Assembly: GCA_024362935.1 (NCBI GenBank)
Contig: JANCRA010000014.1
Location: forward strand, 1,755,001-1,819,000
From: Setophaga petechia
Lineage: Eukaryota; Chordata; Aves; Passeriformes; Parulidae
Length of the DNA: 64,000 nucleotides
Direction of reading: 5' to 3'
Positions 45,163 to 57,519 of the stretch are shown in pieces. The stretch's first letter is position 1. Every line of letters begins with the position of its first letter. Position numbers and translations under genes: made by a program. A model generated the notes under the pieces. It saw only the letters and a program-made list of their open reading frames with translations, was not told the DNA's origin and did no database searches.

Positions 45163-46930
45163 TCTCTGAGAGGCAGAATTTGGAAGCTACTCGCAAGCCA
45201 GGAAGGGAAAATTGCAATCCAGGGAGGAGGGGAGGAAAACCTGGATCCAAAGCCACCCTCCTCACTTACAGGAAGGCAACTGGGAGGACGCAGCGTGGAA
45301 ATGAACTTCCCAAAATAACGGGAATTTAACGCTAAGCAAAACACCCGGCCGCAGACGGACTTAATCACTCCGAAGTGAGGGAAGGTCATTAAACAAACAG
45401 CACAATCCAAAGTGTTGATTTTGGGGATATTTCCAGCTATCAGCTCTTCAGGAGAGCAAATAAACCTCGGGAATTGCACGGCACAAAGGTCCCTGGAGCG
45501 CTGAGACAAAGGGAAAAACCCAACCCCGAGCCTCTGCTGACACACCAGGTCCATAAAGGCTCTTTCACAGGGATGGAGGCAGGGCTGGGAAGGGAATGGG
45601 GATTTCCAGCAGCACTTTATGGGCATTTTTCTTCCCTGATTCCTTATTTTTCTGCACCATAATCCCAATTCCACCCTAAAAAATGTTGATGTGGATTGTG
45701 GTTGGTGGAACTGTCCCTGGCCAAGAGCAGCTCCTGGGCTGCTGCTTCCCTAAAATTGTGATTCCTGGTGGCTCAGCCACTCCAGTGACCTCCTCAACCT
45801 TTTCCCTGTGGTAAAACCTGGGATATAACTTTTTATCCTCCTCCTCCTGTTTTCCTTCCTATGCAGCTCTGTTTTCAGAACAGATGATCCAGGGATCAGG
45901 GCTCACTACGGAGTTTCCCGTTTCTTTTACCAGCACAAGGAAATCTGTGCAAAAAGGGCACCAAAAGTTCAGCTTTTCCATAAATCCAGTACCCTGGAAG
46001 TCTCTAATTGGCAGGGTGGGATCCTTACACTGGGCTTGATGGGAGTTCTGCATATGGAAATATGTGGGACCATAAAATGGGAATTCAGCAAGTGCTTTCG
46101 ACCTTGAATCCCTCCCCAGTCTCCTGGATGGAAAATTTCACTGGTTTTATGGGAATAAAGCTGGGTAAAACCTTTGGAATGATCTTTTCTGTCACACCTA
46201 CGTTTTCCAAAGCAGGAGAGGGATTTTCCTGAACAAGCAAAGATCTTTTACAGGGATTTAGGAGCGGGAGTGATGCAGAATAGCTGTGGAGCCTCTGGAG
46301 AGAGGATTTTCATGGAACAACCACTTGGAATAAATCACCCGCTTGGAATCACAGCTCCACACCACAGAGATGCCCAGATGCCAATGCACACACTCAGCAG
46401 AAGTAAGAAATCAAAACCAGAGCTGAAAATCCCGGGAAAAATCCCCCCAAGAACCAAGAGGGATGTGAATCCGCCTCTGGAGCTGCTTTTGGAAGGAGTC
46501 CCCGGAGCTCCCCACGCCAGCACAAGCTCTGCTGGGCCCTCCTGATTTTCCTGAGTCACCAGACGGTCAAGCAAACATCAGGCACAGGATTCCTGTCCAG
46601 ATCCCCATCAAGGCGTTTGTTCCACACAGGAATCAGCCCCGGCACGGACGAATTCCCCTCCCCAAACAACCCCGATGATTAGCGTTGATTAATGGGGCTG
46701 TTAGAGGCTCATTCATCACCAGTAACTCACAACATCTTTTTCCACACCAGTTCCAACTCCCGAGGAGCTGGAAAGGGAAATGGTTCATTTTCATGGCTGT
46801 TGTTGCCTGTTCCCAAACACATCCCGGGTTTGGGGTTTTTTCAGGGTTGCCCACAAGACCTGCCCAGGTCCAAAACCTCTGCACAGCACAGGATTTTTCA
46901 TTAATCGCCATCTCTCTGCCGGATTTTCTT
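45163..46930. other. Unique region with two candidate regulatory patches
   Basis: No gene is recognised. Positions 45310-45450 (ATTTAACGCTAAGC, ACTTAATCACTCC, GTCATTAAACAAACAG) and 46670-46745 (GATGATTAGCGTTGATTAAT, GGCTCATTCATCACC) are free of repeats and rich in TAAT/ATTA words. An evolutionary constraint test would be needed. Confidence 0.25.
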
Positions 46931-47142
46931 AAAATCATGGAATCATTTAAATTGGAACAGCCCTCTAAGATGGAGTCCAACCCATCATTCCCTCAGAGCT
47001 CCACTGACCGTGTCCCCAGGTGCCACATCCTGTTCTCAAATCCCTTCAGGGATGGGGATTCTACCACTGCCAGGGTTGGACAACCCATTCCAGGCAGAGA
47101 TTGTCCCTAAAATCCAACCTAAACCTCCCCTGGTGTTAAGGA
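46931..47142 (-). mobile_element. CR1 LINE 3'-end fragment, older subfamily type
   Basis: Complement orientation: AAATCATGGAATCATTTAAA, CTCTAAGATGGAGTCCAACC, CCCAGGTGCCACATCCTG, TTCAGGGATGGGGATTCTAC and ACCTAAACCTCCCCTGGTG. This wording differs from the GGCAGCCACAGCTGCTCTGG type and fits an older, more diverged CR1 subfamily. Confidence 0.88.
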
Positions 47143-49000
47143 GCACCCCTTACTTGGAGGTTGCTCAGTGTTGCTCAATTTCTAAAATTATTTTATTTCC
47201 CCCCAGGTTTAATTTTCCTGCAGGAAAAATCTGCCATAAAATCCTGGATTTGAAAACCAGGCAGTCTGGAATGCTGGGTTGGGAATGATACAGCACAAGG
47301 GAAAATGAGCTCAGATTTTGGGCTGCAAACACATCCTTCCACCCAAAACCACAGAGAGTGTCCCACCCACGGGACCTGAGCTTGGCTCTCTCCAGGAGCA
47401 CCCAGGAAAACCTGGAAACAGAGTCACACATCCACCCTCAATGGCCAAAATTCCACCTGAGACATTCCCTGCTTCCCAAATGAGGGATTTGAGTGTTGGA
47501 GTTCACAGGTTCCTTTGGGAAAGTGCAGGATAATTTGGGCTCACCCTATAAAAGGCATCACATCCCAAGGCCACACAACCCTACAGATCCATTGGGAAAG
47601 GATGGCTCCATCCTCATGGATGCAGGAATCAGGGAGCAGCCAGCCAAAGCACATAACAAAGTCCATAACGTGGGAAACTTTCTCCACAGTGTTATTTGAG
47701 TTACCAATCAAAAATAAGGAGCTGTCTCCTTACCTTCCTTGCTGGATCCACGCTCCAGTGGGGATCAGAGCTCTCTAGGATGGCCTCAGTGTTAATCCAG
47801 GCTCCTGTTCCAGTCCCAGCCCCTCATCTGCCCCGGACACCTTTGGGATAAATAAAAAACCCCATTAAGCCATTATTTTTTTAACAAACAGGAAGATCTG
47901 TGTTGCTGCTCCTCTGTTTTCCCACTTTTCTCTTTATCCAGAGATATCAGTAATGGGACAGCAACAAGGCAAAGCACCTGAGCAATGTGAGCAGAAAAAG
48001 CTGCAAGGCAGAGCAGAAATCCCTTGTGACAGTGGAACTGATCCCTGTCCTCCAGGAATGGGGCTGGGAAGGCTTTCCCAGGAAGTCACAGGTCTGGGGT
48101 GATGCTGTGGATGGAATTAGGGCTCCTCAGAGCCCCCCACATTCCAGTCCTTTCCCCAAACACTTCCCATTGTTCCAGCTCCCAGCCAGGCCCGTGGGAG
48201 GAGAGGCTGACCTGAGGCTGGAGACCCAAATGGTCCCACTCCAAACCATCTTCCCTGTGCTGCACGTGGGCATTTCCCAGCACTGAACCTCAGGAAAGGC
48301 AGGAATTCTCACTAATTCCTCCTCTCCCTCTGTTCCTCCCCAAACCCAAGGGGTGGAGGCCGAGTTGGAGGCAGGGGCTGGGTGTCCCCTGTCCCCATGG
48401 AAGGTCTGTCCCTGGCAAGGACCATCTTTCCACGGAGCCACAGGGAGCTGCCATCATTCCTCTGACAGCTCTGGGGCCGCTGGACTCGCCTCCTGTCACT
48501 GCAGATCGGAAAAAATCTCCAGTCATCCAAAAGGGGATTCCAGCAGGCCCTCCAGGTAATTCCTCAACCTTGAGACAGGCCTGGAGAGCCATCATTCCCT
48601 CCTTAATCCCCTAAAAAACATCCATGGCAATGGCAAGTTGGCCTGACGTGTCTGGCCCTTGCCCTGGCGCCTCAGCGCTCCCTGCTCGGGGCGGCCCAGG
48701 CTGGAATCCAGCTCCTCCAGGAGCTCAGTTCCAGGTCAACGAGCCCATGAAGAGTGACTGGATGGAAGGAATGGCACATGCCACTGCCATGATGGGATGT
48801 GGCCAGAAGGGTTTTCCCAGCTGATGCTGTCCTGGGGCCAGGTTATTCCTGCATTGTTCCTGTGTTATTGCTGCAGCACCTGGGTGCTGCCCCATCCTGG
48901 GAATGCAGCAGCTCATCCCAGCACTGGGAGCCTCTGGAAATGAAGCCAGCTGGGGGCTCTCCCCTCCTTTTCCCACATTTGTGTGTCAACAGCAACAATT
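47143..49000. other. Unique region, no gene recognised
   Basis: No array, known element or supported exon. Confidence 0.4.
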
Positions 49001-49157
49001 GTGCAACCTGGGATAGTGGAAACTCTCCCTTCCCATGGCAGGGGGTGGGATGGGATGAGATTTAAGGTCTCTTCCATCCCAAACCATTCCAGGATTCTCC
49101 AATAATTTATTTAAGGTCCCATCCATCCCAAACTATTCCAGGATTCTCCAATAATCT
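49001..49157 (+). mobile_element. CR1 LINE 3'-end fragment with duplicated tail
   Basis: Sense orientation: GCAACCTGGGATAGTGGAAA, CCATGGCAGGGGGTGGGATG, GGTCTCTTCCATCCCAAACC, ATTCCAGGATTCTCC. The last ~48 bp (TTTAAGGTCCCATCCATCCC onward, plus AATAAT) are then repeated at 49110-49157, a tandem duplication of the CR1 3' terminus. Confidence 0.9.
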
Positions 49158-51272
49158 ACTTATAAATGTTATAAATACATTCTGTGGGTTTATATCTGTA
49201 TTTTACATGAAGTGATCAAACCACCTAATGGATCGTGGAATTGTAATTTCTAGAGTTAGGATCATCACAATGCAGAAGTTTTTGCACACAGAGGCTGGAA
49301 ACAGAACTGTAAGGGGGTTTTTAAACTCCCCCTTTCTAATGGTCAGTTCACATAAATTATGGGAAGGAAGAACCTCCTAAAAAAATGGATACAGGAGTGG
49401 GTTTGGGGATTATGGTGCTGAAAACAAGGATCACAGGGTACAAGGAAAGGGAAACTGGGCACAATTCCCCTCAGGAATCTCCTTAGCTCTGCAGAAGAGT
49501 CCCTGGAACAAGTGCTAGTGTGGAATTGTCCCTTTTCCTATTAGAATTCCCAGAGGAGGATCAAGGGTTAATGGATTCAGGTTTCTCCTCTGAAAGCCTT
49601 TTTGGTGAGCACCATCCACTGGGTCCCCAATTTCAACTGTGCAGGATATTCCTCCTGCTTTTCCTCCATCCCTTAAGGATTTTTCTCTTTGTTCCCAATA
49701 ACATCATGCACATTCCTCCCAGGACTGGATCCATCCTTTGGCAGGACTAAACCAACACAAAGGATCCTGCCCAGTTTGTTTGCACCCAATCCCAAGGGAG
49801 AAAAGGAGCTCCTACAAAAATGAAGGAGGAGAGCAAGCACGACTGCAGCAGTTTTCATGGCATGCAGCCAGGCTGGAAACACTGATGGCAATAATTGCCT
49901 CCCAAACAGCACTGGCCACTGATTTTCCAAATTCTGAAAGACCTATACTTGTGAGCAACCACCAGACCCCATCAGCTCCTCCTGACCAAACGCTCCACAG
50001 TGACATCATTCCACACTGGCATCATCCTGAGAGAGAAACCACAGCATTCCTGGAGCCCCAGCAGAAACCTGACACATGGAATGCCTGATCCTGGAGTGGG
50101 CTTTATTCCTGTTTTCCTATGAGTCATTTTCCATCCCACTGTCTGCCCAAAAATGCTTTTTTGTTGTTTATTTATTAAAGTCTCTCTCAATGGCTTCATT
50201 GATGATTGAAGAAAGGAGGGAAGGAGGCAGGGCCTGGGCATCCCAGGGATCTGCCACTGAGCCTGGCCTAACTAAACCCAACTGCCACCAGATCTGCTGC
50301 CAAACTCTGGGACAGCACTGGAGCAGCAGGATGCAGACCAGGCTTTGTGTTCTAAACCAAAGTCATGTCACAAATAATAACAAAAAGAGAAGAGACATTT
50401 CTTGATTTTCCAGGAGTGACATGGGATGGAGGGATGGGGTTGTTTTGGTTGACTGTCAAAGCTCCATTTTTGGCACAAAAGGAAAGGCCCCCAGGCCTGT
50501 CTGATGGGAACTGGAAGAAAACCATGGACTAACCCCAAAAAGTGAAACTGGCTGGTCCAAATCCATAATCCAAAGAAAATGCTGGATCCAGGCCTTGCCT
50601 GTGCAGAGCTCAGCCCCATGGGCGCAAAGCAAAAGGAGGATAAAGCACCCAATTGTTTAATAAATACCATTAATTGTGCAATTTGATCAATCTCCATCAT
50701 CTCAGCATCTCAAGGAGCCCTGGCAGATCCCAGTGTGACCATGCCATGAAGGAGCACATTGTCCTTCAGCATCCTCCCAACACTGTCCTGGCACGGGGTG
50801 GGACTCACAGTTCCACTAACACCAAAAATCAGATCTAAAACAACAACAACCTCAACTCCCTGCTTCAAACACAGGCTCTGCCTTCCCCAGCCCCAGCCAA
50901 ACACAAGGAATGGGCCCCAGGCTGTGCATGTCCATCCACACCTCCATAAATCCGTGACAGGAGCAGGACAGCCAGGCCAGCCCCGACCTCTCCTGGCGCT
51001 GACAGGAGCTCCCAGAGCAAATGTTCCACGTTTGTCTTCGATTTGTTCCTCAGCAGGAGGAGCAAAGGTCAGACCTGGGCTCCCCCAGGAGGGCCCATTT
51101 GCTGTCCAGATGTGATGAACGTGAAGGATTTTTCTGGGAATGGACAAACAGCTGCTCTGCAGCCCCAGCGCCATTCCCACCTTCCTGCTGTTGGGAATGT
51201 GTCTGCTCCCTTGGGCTTGTGCACCAGCAGAGTGCAGGGAGGTGTCTCATTCATACAGCACCTGGTGTGCAC
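49158..51272. other. Unique region, no gene recognised
   Basis: AT-rich near 49160-49350. Frames at 49738-50088 (plus) and 50710-51180 (minus) are not repeat-derived, but I recognise no domain in either. Confidence 0.35.
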
Positions 51273-51503
51273 TGAATCATGGAATCATGGAAGGCTTTGG
51301 GATCTAGAAGATCCCAAGATCTTTTTTAAGATTTAAAAGATCATTCTGTTCCGACTCTGATCCATGGGCAGGGACACTTTCCACTTTCCACTGCTCCAAG
51401 CCCTGCCCAACCTGGCCCTGGGCACTGCCAGGGATCCAGGGGCAGCCACAGCTGCTCTGGACACCCTGTGCTCATCTTCCCAGGCAAGGATTTTCCTTCC
51501 CTG
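51273..51503 (-). mobile_element. CR1 LINE 3'-end fragment
   Basis: Complement orientation: TGAATCATGGAATCATGGAA, then an altered segment with several AAGATC words (51310-51345), CATGGGCAGGGACACTTTCC, CCCAACCTGGCCCTGGGCAC and GGCAGCCACAGCTGCTCTGG. The local AAGATC repetition (four to five times) looks like replication slippage inside the element. Confidence 0.92.
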
Positions 51504-52498
51504 GAAATTTTCCAGGAATTTAGTGGATATTCCATCTAAAACGACTCTAGTTCAGTTTACAAGCCCAAGGAAGTTCCTCCTGGAGCCTGAGCACCTTCAC
51601 AAGCCCCTGTTCCCAGGGAGAAGGGGCAAACCCCATCTCCTGTGAAGACAAGGAGAGGCAGAACCCTCTGAGCCTCCACCCTGCCCTCTGCCAGGTCCCA
51701 CAGTGGGGAAGGTGCTCGTGGCAGCTCCATCCAGACCACACAACCCCCCTGCAGCAAGCACTGGGCAGAATCTCAAATTTGGGGGGAAAACCCCAGCAGG
51801 GCCATGGCCCAGAGTCAGGGAGAGCCTGATCCAATGGTCCTGGAAGCTGCAGCAACTCCCACTGGTTCTGCTTTGTCTTCTTGGGCTAATTGCTTTCAGG
51901 CTGTCCAGAGCTGCACGTCCTCAGAGCCAAGCCTAAGTCTGGTCCAATCCTGACTTATCCCAGAGCAAAAAATTCCTCATTGTCACTCCAGCCAGGAATG
52001 CACGTGGTGGTTCCACTGGGCTGAGCAGTGCAGTCAACCCTGGTGCCCACCTGCCACCTCCTCCTGGTCCCACACAGATCAAGTTCCTTAAACCTGGGGG
52101 TTTTTTTACACCAGGTAAGAACAAAGATCTCTTCTCAGCTGGAGATTTTTTTTATCCATTCCCAGCACTGAAATTATTGTGATGTGAAAATTATTACCCC
52201 AACAGAGGGAAAGTTAACTCCCCAGGACAGTCTGAGACATGCAAATATATCCATGATCTTTGCCATTTGCAGCGCAGTGGAAAATTGCTAAGAAAAGTTC
52301 CCATTGTGTCGGGGATGCCACTCCAACCTCCTGGAATTTCTCTCTCCCTCCTTTCTCCCCCTGGCAGCTAAAAATGGCTCCAAACTCCCCAAAATGCTGG
52401 AGGCTGAGCAGTGATGCTGGAGCTCCATGAGGAAAAGGATGAGGATGTCCAAGTGCACGGCTCACTGCTCCCTCCCAGGCTCAGGGAGTGCAGGGCTC
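51504..52498. other. Unique spacer, no gene recognised
   Basis: No array, element or exon is recognised. Confidence 0.4.
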
Positions 52499-53507
52499 CC
52501 AATCCATGCTCCAAGGCTGATGGTGCTCCAAGGGTGGAGATCCTGAAGTGCAGGATGCTGTAGGAATAGTATAGATAATTCCAGATAATTCCACCCCAAG
52601 ACCTCAGCATCAAGATACAGACAGGGAATATCCCTGACATTTCCAATCCATGCTCCAAAACTGATGGGTGCTCCAAGAGTGGAGATCCTGCAGTGCAGGA
52701 TGCTGTAGGAATCCCCCCCAGATAATTCCACCCCAAGACCTCAGCATCAAGCTCTGGGATAGGGAACATCCCTGACATCTCCAATCCATGCTCCAAGGCT
52801 GATGGGTGCTCCAAGGGTGGAGATCCTGAGGTGCAGGATGCTGTAGGAATCCCCCCAGATAACACCACCCCATAACCTTGGCATCAAGCTTTAGATAGGG
52901 GACATCCCTGAATCTCCAATCCATGCTCCAAGACTGGTGGTGTTCCAAGACTGGAGATCCTGCAGTGCAGGATGCTGTAGGAATCCCCTCCAGACCCCAG
53001 ATAATTCCACTCCAAGGCCTCAGCATCAAGCTATGGATAGGGAATATCCCTAACATCTCCAGTCCAGCCTCCAAGACTGATGGGTGCTCCAAGGGTGGAG
53101 ATCCTGAAGTGCAGGATGCTGTAGGAATAGTACAGATAATTCCCAGATAATTCCACTCCAAAACCTCAGCATCAAGATACAGATAGGGAACATCCCTGAC
53201 ATTTCCAATCCATGCTCCAAAACTGATGGGTGCTGCAAGGGTGGAGATCCTGAAGTGCAGGATGCTGTAGGAATAGTACAGATAATTCCCAGATAATTCC
53301 ACCCCATAACCTTGGCATCAAGCCATGGATAGGGAATATCCCTGAATCTCCAATCCATGCACCAAGACTGATGGGTGCTCCAAGAGTGGAGATTCTGAAG
53401 TGCAGAATACTGTAGGAACAGCACAGATAATTCCAGATAATTCCACTCCAAGACCTTGGCATCAAGCCATGGACAGGGGACATCCCTCATCCCTGACATC
53501 CCCAATC
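52499..53507. repeat. Minisatellite, 133-146-bp unit x7
   Basis: Seven copies start near 52502, 52645, 52784, 52917, 53060, 53206 and 53352. Each contains AATCCATGCTCCAARRCTGA, GGTGGAGATCCTGAAGTGCA, GGATGCTGTAGGAAT, AGATAATTCCA and AGCATCAAGMTA. Some copies carry an extra AGTACAGATAATTCC and others CCCCCCAGATAA. Period differences come from this inner segment. Minus frames over it are artefacts. Confidence 0.96.
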
Positions 53508-54883
53508 CTTCCCACCACCATGGAAGGTGGAAAAGGGCCTTTCCCAATCCTCATGGCTTGGAAGGTGCCTCCTTTGGACACTGCTCTCCCTCCTCCTCCC
53601 TCAGCCATGTGTGGATCCCAGCCCCAGGAATGGAAGCCCAGACACAGGAATGAAAACCTGGGACAACATTCCCATGGCTGGATGGTCAGAGTGGGACTCC
53701 TGGATCCATCTCTGGGCACAGGGACAAGTGACCTGATTCCTTCACAGCCCATGAGAGCTCCCAGCAGTCTGCTCCTTAAATGAGGTCATGGCTCCTGGAA
53801 TGCCAAAGGAGAGATGGAAAACCCAACCCCAGGCTCCCTGCTTTGAGGGCTGTGAGTTTTCCTGAGACTTTCCTGCCTTAATTCCTTCTTCCCTAGGCTG
53901 CAGGAATGAAGCAGCAGGACAGGGGTTGGGCAAGAGAAGAGGGAAGTGCAGCTCTCCTTGGATGGGCACTTGTCTCTCCCACTTTTTCCAACCCCATCCC
54001 TCCTCCTGCCAGCTCCTTGTCCCTCAGACCATCCCTGTTTGGCCTCAGCCTCTCATCCAGCCTCTCTCAGGAGGAGGAAAGTGCAGGATCCAAGTGTGAC
54101 ACACACGAGATGCAAAACCAACCTCGGGTCTTGGCAGGGAAAATGCCCATTCTAGGGAAAATGGGAGATTTCAGGTGGAACCACTGGATTCAGTGTTTCC
54201 CAGAGGCAGCCAGAGGGTTTAATTTCTGAGCATTTGTTAATTATCTCATTATTTCCAGGACCATGTGCTCCCTATTCCGATAGCAAAGGGACATCTGAGG
54301 TTGGTTAAACTGTTTGTAATGGGGCATCTCCAGCTTTTTGGAATTTCCTGGCTGGCACCTGCCCAAATCAACACATTTTCTACGTAAAACAACAGTCCCT
54401 CCAAGGAGCTGCTCTAAACAATTCCCTCACTCAGCAATTTCAAATGCACTGGCTTTAGGGACTTCATAAATTGCAGGAAAAAAAGTCCCAAAACTTCAAC
54501 AGAACGTGAAGCCTCTTTGACCCCTGCAGTTATCTGATGAGTGCAGGCAACAAAAATTGTTTGGAGATTGGGAAGATTTCCAATGAAGAGGAATTTTTGG
54601 GTTTTCCCCTCAACTTGTGGCTGACAGAAGCTGTGGAAGGAGCCCCATGGAGCAGCAGCATCCCTGGATGCTGGTTTAGGAAGCAGCAGCCTGAAATCTC
54701 TTATCACATCTGGAGTAGAGGGAATTTTTGGGATAATTCCCAGGTATCTGCTGTGATATCAATGCTCCTTCCAGCCCTGACAGCAGCCAAAAGCCATGGA
54801 CAGATTATCCTGGATCAGCCTGTCTCCATCCTTCCCAGAAAACACCTCCACCATCACAACCCACACCACAGCATCCCAGGATG
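53508..54883. other. Unique region, no gene recognised
   Basis: Mixed composition, no array. No exon or RNA is recognised. Confidence 0.4.
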
Positions 54884-55062
54884 GGCCAGTTTGGGAAGGA
54901 CCACGCTGGGTTCATCTGCTCCAACCTCTCTGCTCCACCTGGGTCACCCCAGAGCACTGGGCTGTGTCCAGATGGTTCTGGAAGGTCTCCAGAGATGGAG
55001 GCTCCACCACAAACTGGGACCACCACAAGCTGCAACGTGTGGCCACCTCTGGATGCCTCTGG
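54884..55062 (-). mobile_element. CR1 LINE fragment, older subfamily type
   Basis: GGGTTCATCTGCTCCAACCT, GGGTCACCCCAGAGCACTGG, TCCAGATGGTTCTGGAAGGT and CTCCAGAGATGGAGGCTCCA follow the complement of the CR1 3' region that contains TCCAGACGGTTCTTGAA and CTCCACAACCTC in other copies. Diverged. Confidence 0.82.
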
Positions 55063-56790
55063 AAGAGCTGGACACAGAGATTTCCTGATTTCCAAAGCCC
55101 AGGGATTTGGGCTACAGCTCCTGGCTGGAAGTGCTGGATGTGACTCCTCTCCTCAGAGCTGAGCTGGCAGATCAGCACTGCTGGGGAAAAGCTGCAGGGA
55201 AAGGGAAGGAAACCCAAGCATTTCCCAGCTCACCTGCTTTCCTTATGCCAGCACTGCCAGTTTCCTACAGAAAACCCATCCTGCAGATTGAACTGGTGCT
55301 AAATGGGATTCTTCTCCACCCCTCCCTTCATTCCCACACTCCTCTGCAGCCCTGGAGTTGCCATTCCTGAAAATTTCACACCTAATTATTCATTATCCCT
55401 AACGAGCCCTCACCAGGCCTCCCCTGCTCTGTCTGGAGCTGGTTGGGATCGGGCAGAGTTGTGCAATCTCTGGCACCAGCCCTGCTCCTCCTCTACTTGA
55501 ATCCCCAAAAAATGAGCCTGGAGGACTTTCTCTGGTCTGTGCACTGGCTCAGGGCAGAGGGAGAGAGGGATCTGTCTGGGATAATGTTCCAGGCTGAGGT
55601 TTGATCAGCACGGTGGCCTCACCAACAGCAGGGCCCAGAGAACTCCATCCTCCAGGGCTGGAATTCCTCTGGGCACAGCACAAACCAAGGAGAGATTTGG
55701 TGAGAAGGAAAAGCCCAGCCCTGCTCCCACGTGCTCTGCTGGTGCAGATTTCCACCCTAAAGGTCCCAACAATTCTGCTGGCATGGAGCAACCAGGGATA
55801 ATCAACAGCTCCCTGATTCCCAGTGCACTGATCCTCACTGGGATCCATCCAGTCTGTGGCAGCCACCTGACAATCCATTCACCCCAACTAAAATCAGCCC
55901 CTGACTGAGTGTTGGAAATCTGCTCCAAACTCCCCTTGAGGACTCAGACCCACCTCCCAGTTTGTTTTGCAGCTCCTCTTTTACTGAGGAGCAGCAGTCT
56001 CCTTCCCAACTGCAGTGTACTTATTGTTCCACTTCTCCCAGAAGCCCAGAATTCCTCCTCCAAGGGTTTGCCCTGCAGGGTACCTTGCAGAGAATTTCTG
56101 GAAATGAAAATTCCCATTCCAAATGCTGGCTGTGCTTTGCAGCTCTGCCTGAAACAGGCAAGCAGTGCCTTGGATCTTCTGGAAAGCCAAGCCCCAACTT
56201 CCAGCAAGCTTCACCTCCACCTCCTCCGGGACTTTGGGACCTCTGTCATTCCAAAACGAATTTCAAAATGTCATCATTGCAGCAGAAGCCAGCGGGGGCC
56301 TGAGCCAGCAGTGGTGACGGAGAGCTGAGACCAAAGCTGTGAACTCGGGGTGGTTGGGAGGGCTGAGGGAAGCCAGAGCAGGAGGTGACATCAGCCGGGG
56401 CAGCACAGGATTCTCCCGGAGCTGCCGGAGGGATCCGGGAAGCCGGGATGCCCGAGGGCTGAGTCACCACGGCTGCAGGCTCTCCTGGGAGCAGGGAGCA
56501 AGATTCCCTCACAAGAAGGAGCTTTTTTTCCACTGTAAATCTTCGGGAGGCTGAAAGGTCACTGGGGCTTGGCGCTGCTTTGGCAACTGGGAGCCAAATG
56601 GCTTTGGTGGGAATGAGGATGATGCTGCCTCCTCCCCAGGGGCTCTCCTGTCACAGGAATCACCCACAGCCTGTCTGGGTCACTGTGGAGCAGCTCTCCT
56701 CATCCCCTGGCTGCTCCAAGGTCAAACAGGCTCTGGCAGGGCTGGGGATCCTGCTCCCACCAAAGGAAAGGGGAGTTTTGTCTTTGGCTT
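55063..56790. other. Unique region, no gene recognised
   Basis: No array. Overlapping frames on both strands (up to 139 codons) show no recognisable domain. Confidence 0.4.
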
Positions 56791-57519
56791 TCACAACAAG
56801 GGAAGGATTTTGAATTTAGACCTTAATTTGTATTTTGAGAGGGATGTCTGGTGAGGAGTGAAGTAGATCTGCAGGTATTCCAAGGGTTTAAGTGGATCCA
56901 GAGCTTTTGAAGTTTTAGGGAACTCAAATCCCACCAGCGCTTTGCCCCCGCTCAGATCTGTGGGGTCCCTCATATGAGTCAGCTCCTTCCACACAAAATT
57001 ATTCCCTGAATTCCCTTTCCTTGGGTTTGGGAGAGGATCAGCAGCATTAAAGGGCACACAGATAGGAGACCCTTCCTCTGGAAAGGTGGGGAAGATTTGC
57101 TGTGCTCCACGATGGAGCTGACCCTGCTCTGGCATCCGGGGGGAAAGAAATTCCACGCTCAGGAGTGCAAGGTGGGAGAGCAAACCCACAAAAGGCAGCC
57201 AAGACTGACCTCTGGAGAAAGGCTGGAGCAACCACAGCCCGAGGAAAAGGCAGGGAGCAGCCGAGGAAAGGTGGGAGGAAAAGCAAGGAGAGGATGATGA
57301 CAACAAAGCCCCCTCTGTGCAGCCATCCCTCAACACTTCCACAGCATCAATTACACACAGCAGCCCCCTGAGCACACCGAGGGTGATAATGACTTTCCAA
57401 GGTCCCTCCAGCTCAGAGTTTTGTCCCTGGAAGTAGCCAAAGGCAGATTTTAAGGAAGGCTTTAAGAATACCATAAACACACTGTGATTTTTTTCCCTCC
57501 CCCAGCCTAAAAAAGTCAT
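56791..57519 (-). other. Non-repetitive 242-codon ATG-initiated open frame, coding status unknown
   Basis: The frame starts with a true ATG at 57519 and runs to a stop just below 56791. It is not built from tandem repeats. The translation has three hydrophobic stretches (around residues 42-60, 87-100 and 107-122) and a polar C-terminal half. I do not recognise a family, the ATG context is weak (C at -3), and no splice or poly(A) signal was tied to it. It may be chance: stop codons are scarce in this composition. Confidence 0.15.

Noticed and set aside
52368..53547. Minus frames of 166-230 codons with repeated ISTLGAPISFGAWIG-like blocks
   Set aside because: They follow the ~140-bp tandem unit, and the blocks appear in more than one phase.
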